In this document: positions 36,471-47,715 of the stretch, piece by piece
How positions within the stretch are numbered: position 1 is the stretch's first letter
Layout of the letters: each line of letters begins with the position of its first letter
From: Galerina marginata
Taxonomy: Eukaryota > Basidiomycota > Agaricomycetes > Agaricales > Galerinaceae
Length of the DNA: 64,000 nt
Assembly (NCBI GenBank): GCA_023014335.1
Contig: JAECYW010000010.1
Coordinates: forward strand, 1,922,001-1,986,000
Direction of reading: 5' to 3'
Position numbers and translations under genes: made by a program
The notes under the pieces: generated by a model
Databases searched by the model: none
What the model saw: only the letters and a program-made list of their open reading frames with translations
Told to the model about the DNA's origin: nothing

Positions 36471-38027
36471 TCAGGCAAGGAGGGGCCGATCTCGATTCTC
36501 AACCCAGGTGAATTTAGCCACCTTGCTTCTCATCCAACCCCGTTCGTCCTGCGTCCACATTGGAGCTTCCGGTGTCGACCAACAGCGCTCTATGGCAAGC
36601 GAGGTGATCGCAGGCCCGATGAAAGAGTTATTCGCCCACCAATTATAATCGTCGTAGTCCACGTAATGATTCCGCCTTTCTATCAATTTCTTGATAGAAG
36701 TGAATGAAGGCAGAGGGCACGCGAAGAAGGTGAGATCATATAAGCGCGGGCACAATATAGCTAGGCCAATAGTTGAAAGAGTATCGTCTTGAGGTGCAGC
36801 AAGGGCGTCGACGAACTGACTATAGGGAACGTTTGAATTGGATAACGTGAGGTCTGTGCCACTCCAACCGCTAAGAAAGTCGGAGATCTGGAAATCGGTG
36901 GCAGGAGCTGGGTGGGACAAAATAAAACACCGAAGAGGGGATTCTTCAAGGTAATCAAATATTTCTCTGTTTAAGCCCGCGCAGTCCTGAATGCGCAAGA
37001 GCTGTAGTCGGGGAAACGAGCAAACGCGGAAGAGTTCGGCCACTGTGGCCGAGGGGATGTTGCTCAAAGAAATTTGGTTAACGAGATGGAGAGTGTATAG
37101 ATTCGCTTCCATGAAGTAGGTATCAAGATTGAAATTTATGTTTGAGAAATCGAGGGAAAAGAGGACAAAGTTCATGTCGGTGGTGATGGTATCCAATGTT
37201 GTCTGAAGGGAAAGATGGGTGGACGGGTCGCCAGAAACGCCCAGATGCCTGAGCTGAGGTTGGCGGATGACCCAGAGCGGCGGGCGAGTGCAGGCTTGAA
37301 GGAAGCTGTGAGCGTTGAGGTTCATCGTATGGAGACGAGGAGAGGACCACAGTGCGGGATTTATTTCTGTCGGAATGTTGAGGTCCTCTGATGAAGGTAC
37401 AGAGTCGAAATCGCAGTTGAGGTACAGCGATCTAAGAGATCGTGCATCCATCGGAGCGATCTCTGATAAAGGTGGGAGGGACGAGTCGACGGTGACGTCG
37501 ATGTGTAAGCTCCTACAACGCCCAATGTGCGGCTGCAAAACCTTGATGAAAGCTTGCACCGTCTCCTTTTCCGACCGGCTGTTGTCGGACATATCTTCTT
37601 CTGGATGGTTAAGCCTTCTTAGTATAAAGACATCAATAGGAAGTTGACGAGACCATTCGACATATCTACGCGCGTCTTCCACAGAAGTTGAAGGGAAATC
37701 GATTAAGAGAACCACGCGGGTCCAGAAGGCGGGTGACGACGACAGAACGTTTTTCCAAGTCTTACAAACAGCAGCGACGTTATATGGGAACAGCGACGGA
37801 GATATTGACGAAGCGAGGTGCCTGTTTTGCGCGTGAAGAAATTTTGCCACTTCCAGTTCGTAGTTGCGGCCATCACTCTCGGGGAGGTCGATATCAGGAG
37901 TAGACACACCCGATTCGAAAGCCGCGGTGGTGGGGATGAAGTCGTCATAGAGGAAGCGAAATATGATCTGCAGTAGTTCTGCAGGCAGAAGTGTGATCCA
38001 TGCAGTTGACTTGGTTGATGACTTCAT
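36471..38027 (-). CDS. F-box/LRR-like protein, family member D
   Basis: A single-exon frame of 518 residues. The F-box is ITLLPAELLQIIFRFLYDDF. Family blocks are LFPYNVAAVCKTWKNVLSSS, AFWTRVVLLIDFPSTSVEDARR, EWSRQLPIDVFILRR, HIGRCRSLHIDV and C-terminal FTSIKKLIERRNHYVDYDD, ending with WTQDERGWMRSKVAKFTWV. The blocks agree closely with the gene at 38606-40159, to which it is head-to-head. Presumed substrate receptor of an SCF ubiquitin ligase. No disruption seen. Confidence 0.8.
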   Translation of the reverse strand: MKSSTKSTAWITLLPAELLQIIFRFLYDDFIPTTAAFESGVSTPDIDLPESDGRNYELEVAKFLHAQNRHLASSISPSLFPYNVAAVCKTWKNVLSSSPAFWTRVVLLIDFPSTSVEDARRYVEWSRQLPIDVFILRRLNHPEEDMSDNSRSEKETVQAFIKVLQPHIGRCRSLHIDVTVDSSLPPLSEIAPMDARSLRSLYLNCDFDSVPSSEDLNIPTEINPALWSSPRLHTMNLNAHSFLQACTRPPLWVIRQPQLRHLGVSGDPSTHLSLQTTLDTITTDMNFVLFSLDFSNINFNLDTYFMEANLYTLHLVNQISLSNIPSATVAELFRVCSFPRLQLLRIQDCAGLNREIFDYLEESPLRCFILSHPAPATDFQISDFLSGWSGTDLTLSNSNVPYSQFVDALAAPQDDTLSTIGLAILCPRLYDLTFFACPLPSFTSIKKLIERRNHYVDYDDYNWWANNSFIGPAITSLAIERCWSTPEAPMWTQDERGWMRSKVAKFTWVENRDRPLLA

Positions 38028-38605
38028 GGTTGTACGAAGATTTCAAGGTCAAGCTTTGTAAAGCAATTTTGTCATCTTTCCCGGCAAAGGTTCAGAAGGA
38101 TTCTAGGAAAGGCAGGTCAAAAGTTAGTTATAAGTTTAGTCTGAAAGGCAATGATACTAAAAGGAGTCCCACGAACACAATTCAATGTAGGGGCTGTGGT
38201 GGCCAACAACAAAACTCTGGCTGAGGAACCCCGTTCTTCAACAAAGAGGGGAGTACGTAGGACAAGGTAAAGAAACAACTCACGATCTAATCTACGAAAT
38301 GAGAATTTATGAGAACGGTCACGTGTACCGAATAAAGTGTTTCCCGCCACACCATTTTTCGGTGTTGAGTCTTTGACCTGGACCACCACCATACATATCA
38401 GTCTCCGTTTATTTTTGCGTTTAGAGAATTCTTACCGCCTGTGAGCGCGTCGTATGGTATTTTCTATGCTGTATTCCCTCTCGAATTGTACCACTGACAC
38501 GTAGGCACCATATATAGCTCAAACGTGCAGCTTGACGTCGACTGGAAACTTTTCTTGAAAAAATTTATTTCTGGGCTAGCCCAGGATTACCACAAAATAT
38601 ACCCT
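38028..38605. promoter_or_regulatory. Shared 578-bp divergent promoter of an F-box pair
   Basis: This interval separates the ATGs of two paralogous F-box genes read in opposite directions. A TATATAGC box at 38511-38518 lies about 90 nt before the forward ATG at 38606. The open frame continues upstream of 38606 without an ATG, so that part is taken as leader sequence. Confidence 0.5.
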
Positions 38606-40159
38606 ATGCCTCGCATTGAACTCCTACCACCAGAACTACTGCACATAATATTCACCTTCATCCACTCCGACTTCAAGCTCACAACCAGAGCCTTCGTAAA
38701 GGGTCTATCTCGCCCTGAGATCGACATATACCCAACCTTCCATCATGAGCAGGAATATGACGCAGAGGTGACCCAATTCCTCGTCGAGCAGAAAAACCAA
38801 ATCACTGTGTCAAAGTCTGCCTCCCTCTTCCCGTACGCCATCGCTGCCGTATGCAGCACTTGGAAAAACGTGTTGTCAGTCTCGCCCTCCTTCTGGACGC
38901 GTGTCGTCCTCTACATCGATTCTCCCCAAACATCGATGGACGATGCGTGCCGGTATTTGCAATGGTCGCGTCAACTACCGATCGACGTCTTCCTTCTGCG
39001 AGCATCCGAGTTTCGGGTGCACGATATCTTCCACAGCCTCCCAGAACAGCAGCGCGTCGCCGACTTTATCGGCCTCCTCCAACCGCACATGCACCGGTGC
39101 AGGAGCCTGCACGTCGACGTCAACGTGAACTCGTCGCTCCCGCACCTGTCGGACATCGTCCCGAGCCAGGCGCCCCTTCTCCGGTCCTTAAGCCTCACCT
39201 GCGACTTCGACTACATGCTAGAGGAGAAACTTTTCATCGCACCGCCACGCGGCCCAGAGGTGCGCACGCGTCTGCAGACGATGGAGATCGACGGACACAG
39301 CTTCCTCCGCGCGTACCTCCAGCCACCGCGCTGGTTCGAGTACCAACCGCAGCTCCGACACCTCGGGATATCCACGTTCGACCACCGCTTCTCCTCGCTT
39401 TCGCTGCACCAGACGCTCTGCACGCTCGACTTTTCCCTCAACTTCACGCTCTCCTCCCTCGGGCTTACGAGCGTGAACTTTGAGGTGGACACGGACGACA
39501 CGGAAGCGGATCAGTTCTTTTTCGACCGCCTGCAGGAGCTGAAGCTCGAGGAGATCAAACCCGAGGCGCTGTTTGAGTTTCTGCGCGTCGCTTATTTTCC
39601 GCGTTTGATGCTCCTGCACCTCCGCGGCTGCGAAGGACTGGGGAAGGGCGTTTTTGATGTCCTACAACCCGAGCTCCCCATGCTCGCTATCTCCAAACCC
39701 GAGTCGAGCGCTGATGAGATCAGGAGCCTGCTCAGCGGCTGGTGTGGCATAGCGCTCTACCTGTCTGGCTCGACCACGCCGTACGACTACGTCGTCGACG
39801 ATCTTACTGGCACTGGCACAGCTCCAGTTGCACACGACACGCCCACGCCCCCACCCACCAGCCCACCGCCAGTGGCCTGTCGCCAATTACAGATCCTCAT
39901 CTTCCTCGCGTGCCCCCTACCCTCTTTCTCCTCCATCAAGAGCATGATCGAGGTGAGAAACTGCGATGTTGACTATGACGACCCGGATTGGCGGACGAAC
40001 ACGGCCTTCGGGCCTGCCATTGGGATTCTGGAGGTTAGACATTGTTGGGCGGTGCCCGAGCCTGATTCCCCTGATTCGCCGATCTGGACGCAGGAAGAGA
40101 GGGATTGGGTGAAGAGTAAGGTTGTTACTTTCACTTGGATCGATGTCTCCCTGAGGTGA
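38606..40159 (+). CDS. F-box/LRR-like protein, family member E
   Basis: A single-exon frame of 517 residues from the first ATG (MPRIELLPPELLHIIFTF). Family blocks are LFPYAIAAVCSTWKNVLSVS, FWTRVVLYIDSPQTSMDDA, QWSRQLPIDVFLLR, HMHRCRSLHVDVN and FSSIKSMIEVRNCDVDYDD, ending with WTQEERDWVKSKVVTFTWID. A proline/threonine-rich insert (about residues 415-435) precedes the last block. The third-codon-position GC content is visibly higher between about 38880 and 39950 than in other family members, which also produces long spurious antisense frames. The relic at 32125-32475 derives from this gene or a sister. Presumed SCF substrate receptor. Confidence 0.8.
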   Translation: MPRIELLPPELLHIIFTFIHSDFKLTTRAFVKGLSRPEIDIYPTFHHEQEYDAEVTQFLVEQKNQITVSKSASLFPYAIAAVCSTWKNVLSVSPSFWTRVVLYIDSPQTSMDDACRYLQWSRQLPIDVFLLRASEFRVHDIFHSLPEQQRVADFIGLLQPHMHRCRSLHVDVNVNSSLPHLSDIVPSQAPLLRSLSLTCDFDYMLEEKLFIAPPRGPEVRTRLQTMEIDGHSFLRAYLQPPRWFEYQPQLRHLGISTFDHRFSSLSLHQTLCTLDFSLNFTLSSLGLTSVNFEVDTDDTEADQFFFDRLQELKLEEIKPEALFEFLRVAYFPRLMLLHLRGCEGLGKGVFDVLQPELPMLAISKPESSADEIRSLLSGWCGIALYLSGSTTPYDYVVDDLTGTGTAPVAHDTPTPPPTSPPPVACRQLQILIFLACPLPSFSSIKSMIEVRNCDVDYDDPDWRTNTAFGPAIGILEVRHCWAVPEPDSPDSPIWTQEERDWVKSKVVTFTWIDVSLR

Positions 40160-40379
40160 TGCCCACATCGCAGTAAAGAGCATTGATTTGGGGGTCGAGT
40201 TGCACAGCGCAAGGTCTGGCCTACATCTTATCACAAAGGTGGCTCCACTCATCAGACGATGCCTTCCATTTTTCCAGGTTCTACAGTTCCTCCATAATTA
40301 ATTACACCAATTTATTCAAATGTAGTTACCAGGCTCATCATCGAGCCACACAACTGACCATACCTTTGTATCAGTGCCT

Positions 40380-43300
40380 TCAACTGCCTTCGACAGGGTT
40401 GCCTATCAGTGCATTGCGCTCTTTTAATGCTGCAGGCAAGTGCTCCAAAGACCAAGAGTGATTGGGATCTTCGACCGGGAAATCAAGAAGTTGTTCGTAC
40501 GATGAGATTATTTCGTTGAGATCATGTAGGAGGTGGCTTTTATCGAACCGAATTTGAAGCGCAATAGCAAGGCTTTTGAGTAGTCCGGAATACAGTGGAT
40601 GAGCTGCTGGACGAAAAAGAAGTGCTTCTCTGCGCAAAGAAATTGCTTCATCGAGGTCGTTTGAAGAGCCCTGCTGTTCAAAACGAGCTGTAACAGCTAT
40701 GGCGAGGTTATTGAGTGACATGGAGCGATCTGGATGAGGTGCTGGCCGAAGAATGAGCGCCTCTCGGTGCAAATTAATTGCCTCGTCGAGATCATTTGAA
40801 GCGCTGTGTTGTTCAAAACGAGTTATAACAGCTACAGCAAGGTTATTGAGTGACATGGAGCGATCTGGATGAGGTGCTGGCCGAAGAATAAGTGCTGCTC
40901 GATGCAAAGAAATTGCTTCGTCAAGGTCATTTGAATTGTCCTGCTGTTTAAATTCAAAACGGGAGTGAAGGGCATTGGCAAGGTTATTGAGCGTTGTGGT
41001 ACGATCTGGATGAGGTACTGGCTGAAGAAAAAGTCCCTCTCGGTACAAGGCAATTGCTTCATCAAGGTCATTAGAAGTGTCCCACTGTTCAAAACAAGAC
41101 TGAAGGGCATTAGCAAGGTTATTGAGTGACGCAGAACGAAGTGGATGAAGGGCTGGCCGAAGAAGGAGTGCCTCTCGGTGCAAGGAAACTGCTTCGTTAA
41201 GATCATTTGAAGTGCCACGCTGTTCAAAACGAGTGTGAAGGGCATAGGCAAGGTTACTGAGTGACATGGAGCGGTCCGGATGATGTGCTGGCCGAAGAAG
41301 AAGGGCCTCTCTGTGCAAGGAAATTGCATCATCGAGGTCATTTAAATTGCCCTGCTGTTCAAAGCAAGTGTGAAGGGAAGTAGCAAGATTGTTGAGTGAT
41401 GCGGAGCGATCTGGATGAGGTGACGGCCGAAGAAGAAGTGCTTCTCGGTGTAAAGAAATTGATTCGTCAAGGTCATTTGAATTGCCCCACTGTTCGAAAC
41501 AAGTGTGAAGGGCATTGGCAAGATTATTGAGTGATACAGAGCGATCTGGATGGAGTACTGGCCGAAGAAGAAGTGCCTCTCGGTTCAAGGAAACTGCTTC
41601 GTTAAGATCATTAGAAATGCCACGCTGGTCAAAACGAGTGTGAAGGGCATAGGCAAGGTTACTGAGTGACATGGAGCGATCTGGATGAGGTGCTGGCCGA
41701 AGAAGAAGTGCGTCTTGGTGCAAGGAAATTGCTTCATCAAGATCATTTGAAGTACCCTGCTGTTCGAAACGAGTATGAAGGGCATTGGCAAGGTTATTAA
41801 GTGATGTAGAGTGATCTGGATGAGTTGCTGGCTGAAGAAGGAGCGCCTCTCGGTGCAAGGAAATTGCTTCGCTAAGGTCGTTGGAAGCGCCCTGCCGATC
41901 AAAACGAGCTTTAAGGGCATTGGCGAGACTATTGAGTGACGCCGAGCGATCTGGATGTGTTGCCAGTTCCAGGCCATGACGAAATGCAGTAATTTCCTTG
42001 TCCAAGTCTTTGTTAGACTGGCTTTGTTCATGTAATCTGTGGTAGGCAAATCCTAACGCTGTCCATGTCCCTACGTCAAGTGGCTGGAGTCGTGTGGCAA
42101 TTTCGAGGCACTGGATATGATACGAAAGTGTGGGGATATCTTGCTCTCCGATTCTAATAGCAACCTCATAAGGCAGCATAGACCTTTCGACGCCATCAAA
42201 TGAATTATGGCCATTGTGGAATCTGGCTGAGATACAAGGTAGAAACAGTGTTGCCCAACGACACATCGCTTTCTCGGATATAAGGTCCATACCCACTCTA
42301 CCATCCCGTGATGCCAATTGTTGGTTTGCGGTTCCACTGGCAAGATGCAAGGGCCAATATTTGACGGCATATGATTCTACACCCCGAAGTTCAGAGTAAG
42401 TGCAGGTTTGTCCCCAAACGGACGGGAGCAACTTGACGAACACGATCTGGAGGCATCTGTCCGCGAGCATACAGTGCGCTTCCGTAATGCTAACAGCTCG
42501 AAAGGTCTGGTCATCAGAATCAGACTCCCTGGCAATGAATTGAATAAATTCGACAAAGGATGCATGGAATCGTTGTATTGCAGGTGAAATACGATTAGTT
42601 TTCGGATCACCCTGTGTTTGCAAGGCTGCCAACCGCTGGTGAATCTCTTCCACAATGTGTTCACGGATGCCCAAGAGTTGTGCAAAATCACTGATTGGCA
42701 GAGCTTCCTGAAGAACCATTGTCGCTCCAAGGAAGCTTCGGAGTGTCCCATAGGTCTCCGGTGGGAAAAGAGTTGATATAGCACTGCGATATAGACTTTC
42801 AAGCTGCCCATCTTTTGGATTGACCACCTTCTCTTCGGATGAGAGGATTTGGTCAAGTATTTCGTGTGGATATCTAGCATCAAATTTATTCATTACCAGT
42901 AATCGTGCTGTTGCAGCCCAAATAAGGAGACCCTCCGCAAGAGTCGCCAATCGATGGATTTGACCATCGTCGGGTTTTCGCCCTCTCCAATCGATATCGC
43001 CTGATAAGAAGTGCTGATGGAAGTAATGTTCAATAACTGCCTGTGAGGCCGGGAGAAGAGAGTATTTGTGACTGGCCATTTTATCGACAACCCGTTCAGT
43101 GGAGTAATTGAAGCGACTTGTTAGGATAAATTTCAATGGAGAGGGCAAGGGAATGTGCACGAGTTCCGCCAGGAATGAGCCATGATTTCGCCATTCATCC
43201 AGACCGTCAATAACGATGACAAGCTGATAGGGATAATTCAATGCAGAAATTGGGTCGAAAATATATGCCGAGAAATAATCCTTAAGAGTGTTGTGCGGGC

Positions 43301-45076
43301 TATGAAGTTTCCGTGCAGCCTCAGCAATGTTAGCAACGGCTGGCGGATACATCTCCCCCAGCTGCCTGGAGATCATCTGAACGACCATCTCAGGAGGCTC
43401 CAGTTCCGCAGTCAAATTGGTGAGAAATACACCCCCAGCGAGGCGGTCCTCAGATTTCAGAAGGCGGACCAATTCCTGAGCTACAGTCGATTTACCTAAG
43501 CCAGCAGCGCCATGTATCCAGAGGACAGATTCCTGGCCGTCGGCTATCCAGTCGGAAACATCCTTTATAACGTCATCTCGACTTTTATCGAGATATTCAT
43601 TGCGCACGTAGTACGGATGGCTTGGCAGGCTGTTCAGCGATGCAAAATCTGGTTGATGTCAGTTCACTCCACTACTCGGTTAGGAAACAGACTCGCCGAT
43701 TTTTCTGTTGAAAGCATCGATGTCCAGCTTTATATCGATCAGTGTCTCGGTCTAATTTCATGTTGAGATAAGATTTTGGGATTATTAGGACGTAGCAAAC
43801 CTGAAACAGTTTGATTGCGGTATCCAGCCTTGTTCGGATCGCTTGGAGGTCATCCTTGTGCCCGCTTTGTTGCAAGTAACGTGAAAATAGACCGAGTCGA
43901 CTAAATTTGTCACATTCTTCGGCTATGCTTCTGAGGCTCCTATATGGTTCTCTGGTCAATACTGTATACTCGTGGGTATTGCATTGCGACACCAACTTTG
44001 AAAATTTCTTCAAAGCACCTTCGAGTAATGGCCCTACCGTATTCTCAGAGCAAATGACAGCACAAGAGACGACAAAATCTCCGGCCGTCGCTGCAATTTG
44101 TCTCATTTCGTTGTAATTCGAGCGAGTTTGCTAACAAAAATGAGAATTACGAGTACTGAAAGTCATTTCGGGAACGTACCGAGACGGCCTTCAACATACT
44201 AATGACCGTCGCAATTAGTGGTTGAACCCATGGCACTGGTATTAAAGAGCTGGCTTCCTTTACGAGACTAAGGATGCCGATGGTTGTCCCGATGGTTATT
44301 TCCAGCAGTTTGGATAGTCCTTCCGAAGTTCCGATGTTGCCAACGGCAATGAATGAAGGCTGAATGATGTGAGATCAGGTTAGACAAACAGGAATGTCGA
44401 AACTGACCTTGATCCTATCAATGTCCTTGTTTACCGTACTCATCCATCCATCCAAGGATTTGATGTCGCCATCGAGTTGAATTGTATTGAGCTTTGCGAC
44501 TGTCCTAAACGATGGAAGGAGATGTCAGAACAATCGGGTTTTAGAATATCGATGTTGACATCCTTACTCGTAGAACGCTACTATCGCCTGCGTGGCTTCT
44601 GTGCGCTGGGCATCGGTAGCAGATGCAAGCTGAACACTGAACCGAGCACAGGTTTCAAGAACGTCGGTAAGCTGGAGGATAAGACTGTCAGAGATCGAAA
44701 TGCATAAGACATCGCAAATGCCAAAACTTACCTGGCCTTCCGAGTCTTTATCGCGGATTACAACGATAAGCTGGATGAGTCTCTTGAGGTCGGAATTTTC
44801 TTGGAGGATATACGCGGTATAGAGAACGGCCATATCTCTTTCAAAAGATTTGCCCTTTACAAATGCTTTCTCTGGCTCGACAGATGGGCGTTGTATATCG
44901 TAGGGATTCAGCGCCGGAGGTTCTACATCGCCTACCAACTGTGGTCGTAGAGTGGTTGGAGGCCGTGTCGGTGGTACTTTGATTGAAGACTCGGTTGGTT
45001 GGGAGGTCCCAGGTCCCAAATGAAGCCACTTCTTGAACTTATCACGCTTACGATCCCGGGTCGGTTCAGGTGCCAT
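40380..45076 (-). CDS. NACHT-TPR STAND (NLR-like) protein, seven exons
   Basis: Minus-strand exons 45076-44732, 44671-44568, 44504-44408, 44359-44180, 44130-43801, 43751-43693 and 43629-40380 keep phase and give 1454 residues. Residues 1-370 are a basic tail followed by a helical region with no recognised domain. The NACHT NTPase follows: Walker A G412-AAGLGKST, Walker B LVIVIDGLDEW, then LKFILTSR (sensor-like). After a linker comes a tetratricopeptide array of 11 units of about 45 residues (HPDRSxSLNNLAxAL...NDLDEAISLHREALLLRP), encoded at about 40470-41960. STAND proteins are nucleotide switches that oligomerise on ligand binding by the repeats; in fungi they are linked to non-self recognition. 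The sixth intron (43692-43630) has a weak GTCTGT donor and is the least certain junction. The in-frame GTG at 43607 is not needed as a start. Confidence 0.85.
40470..41960 (-). repeat. 135-bp tandem coding repeats (TPR array)
   Basis: About eleven near-identical units of 135 bp lie head to tail inside the last exon of the NACHT-TPR gene. Unit boundaries are visible as recurring GATCTGGATGA(G/T) words on the plus strand. Adjacent units and units three apart are the most alike. One unit (about 40930-40990) carries a 6-nt insertion (extra FK before QQ). Confidence 0.85.
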
Positions 45077-45639
45077 TACTGGGCAAGTTGAAGTAGATGT
45101 CAAGAAGAAAGGTTGTAGTGGAACTTGTGAAAGCTACTGACCCTGCAAAAGTGTTGGCAACACATGACGCTGGAAATTTCCCATCAGCCAAAGTTGAATT
45201 TCTCGGGAGAAAAAAAGCAAAAAAAAGGCACGTTTTTCTCAAGGTTTTTCTTCAAGTTCGTTATAACTTTGTTGTCGTTCGTCATTGTCGTAGGTGGCCA
45301 CAATAAAGACAGTGATTTACAAACAAAATTCCAGTCGAGTTACGACACGACACTCAACCCTTCACCCAACCTCACATTTCCAACCCTCAATGTCGGAAGA
45401 ACTGCTAGCTCATCAGAGCAATCGAGCTCAGCTCCATCTTTCAAGCAAGAACGAGAACCTCCAGGGCCAACCTTGAAACGGCTTCGAGATTGGCGAGGTT
45501 GGTATTGGTGGTGATACCCATGAAGGGACGTGAGTAAATCGATGAAACCGTGCAGTAGGTTGCTTGCTATTCCCCGACGCCGAGGTTCAAAAGTGGCAGA
45601 ACAAGTCGTTTCGATCGTTGAACGATCGGGACATTGCCG

Positions 45640-46615
45640 GCGTACGTAGGTCGTCACATGCGTAATCCATTGAAAGAAGGTGATAGTCGTCGTCGTGCGT
45701 CCGCTGGTTGCTTGAAGAAAGGCGGCGGCGGCGGCAGGCGGAAGCAAAAACGAGCATCGAAACCCAAAAGGGTTGAAAACCAACATGATGGCGAGTACGG
45801 GAAGTTCGCCATACGAACCACCATTCACCATTCATCATGAGAGATGACGATGAGGTTGGATCACCCTAGTAAACGGAAGTAGGGGAATGAGTTGAGAATA
45901 CGTGAAAATAGGGATATTACATACCAGACACCGTCGTCACCGGGACACGTCTCCTCCTCGTCTTGCTTGCTTTTGTGTTTAAGGGCCAGCCCACGTCCAC
46001 CTGACGCCTGAACCAATACGAGTTCGAAAAAACTCCACCGCCGGACATGGGATCCAGTCGCAGAAACTTGGCTATATGGAGTCGTCGGAGGATGGTTCTT
46101 CAGGCCTTAACATTAACTTCCAGGACCCAACGTGGCAAGAAAAAGCAAAGGATGTGATCGTCGAGTTTTTGGAAGTCGCTATATTGAGTTGGACGGCCGT
46201 AGAGACGTGTTTATAATTTTGATGCGTGAAGATTGTTATAGGTTGAAGCTTGAATCCTAATTGTCGGAGGCAATCCTGATCCATGATTCTTAAGGGAGAG
46301 GTTAGAAGCAGATAAGCAGGGCACATACCAAGATCAAGCCGCAGAAAGCGGATAAGGTCGTGCCCCCTGATTCCGGTACCTGAGTCTTGAGGCGAGGTTG
46401 AGAGTGATGACGTGGTGCGCATAGTCAAAAGTAAAATTGGTAGATCGAAACCAAAAATCCGACAAGGAAAAGGAAAGCTGGCACACGTTGAGTTTGAGGT
46501 TTGAATAACCAAGGCCGAGGATAACGAGGAACTTGGTCAACCCTGAACAATAAGACCGATGGATGATACTCACTAGTGACAAAGACCGAGCAGTCGAAGG
46601 TAGGGATGAAAGCAT
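45640..46615. repeat. Segmental tandem duplication, copy 1
   Basis: This segment is collinear with 46740-47715 (offset about 1090-1110 bp). Shared landmarks include CGTCCGCTGGTTGC, GGATATTACATACC, CATGGGATCCAGTCGCAG, GTCGTCGGAGGATGGTT, CAGGACCCAACGTGGC and a long stretch ending in GACCGAGCAGTCGAAGG. Similarity is high but with many indels, so frames are broken in both copies. Confidence 0.8.
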
Positions 46616-46739
46616 AGCATCGTACGTTTGAACGTTTGAACGTTTGAGGTAATGTTTTGGGTTGGCTCGACAGTATCATCAACGGCTGCGACAAAACCGA
46701 ACGCATGTGAAGATACGAGCCGCATTGACAGCCGTCGTC

Positions 46740-47715
46740 ATCGTCGTACGTCCGCTGGTTGCCTGAAGAAAACATCCACATTGGAGTTAGACGGGTGGGC
46801 GGGGCAGGGCGGGGAAAGGCGAAAGTAAAAACGAGCATCGAAAACGAAAGAGTTGAAAACCGAGATGATGATGGCGAGTACGCAAAGTTCAGCATACGAA
46901 CCCCATTCACCATGGCCGACGACAACGACGATAATGATGAGGTTGGATCACCCTAATAAACGGAAGTAGAGGACTCAGGTAAGAATACGTGAAAAAAAGG
47001 GATATTACATACCCAAGCACCGTCGTCACCGGGAGACCAGTTTGGGACACGTTTCCTCCTCATCTTGCTTGTTTTTGTGTTTAAGAGCCAGCCCACATCC
47101 ATCTGAGCCAATACGAGGTCGAAAAAGGTCCACCTCCGAACATGGGATCCAGTCGCAGAAACGTGGCTATATGTGGAGTCGTCGGAGGATGGTTCCTTAC
47201 GCCTTAGGCCTTGACCTCAACTTACAGGACCCAACGTGGCAAGAAAGAAGAAAAAGACGTGATCGTCGAGTTTTTGGAAATCGCCATATTGTGTTGTATT
47301 GTAAAGCTTTGGGCGGTCCATAGAGACGTGTTTATAATATTGACGCGTGAAGATTGTTATAGGTTGAAGATCGAATCTTGATTCTTGGGGGAGGGGTTAG
47401 AAGCAGCAGTCATCGATAATCAAGACACATACCAAGATCAAATCGCAGAAAGCAGATAGGGTCGTACGCGCTGGTTCCAGTACTTGGGCCTGAGGCGAGG
47501 GTTGAGAGTGATGACGTGGACGTGGTGCGCATAGTCGAAAGTAAAAATTGGCGATTGAAAACCCAAAACTCGACAAGGGAAAGGAAAGACGGCACACGTT
47601 GACTTTCGATGTTTGAACAGCCAAGGCTGAGGAAAACGAGGAACTTGGTCAACCCTGAATAATAAGTATGGAGGATGATACTCACTAATGACAAGGACCG
47701 AGCAGTCGAAGGTAA
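46740..47715. repeat. Segmental tandem duplication, copy 2
   Basis: Direct repeat partner of 45640-46615, same orientation, separated by about 120 bp. Both copies keep a peptide-like stretch (QDPTWQE followed by VIVEFLE) in one forward frame, which may be what is left of a coding exon. Confidence 0.8.

Noticed and set aside
38851..39483. 210-codon Arg/Pro-rich frame inside an F-box gene
   Set aside because: It is a shadow in another phase caused by high third-position GC of the real F-box frame at 38606-40159.
40470..41960. Regularly spaced repeats that could be mistaken for a CRISPR array
   Set aside because: The period is 135 bp with no unique spacers, and the units translate into TPR repeats in the NACHT gene frame.
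45164..45514. 116-codon frame with a hydrophobic segment next to the NLR start
   Set aside because: No domain or homology cue, and it overlaps the NLR promoter; not enough to call a gene.
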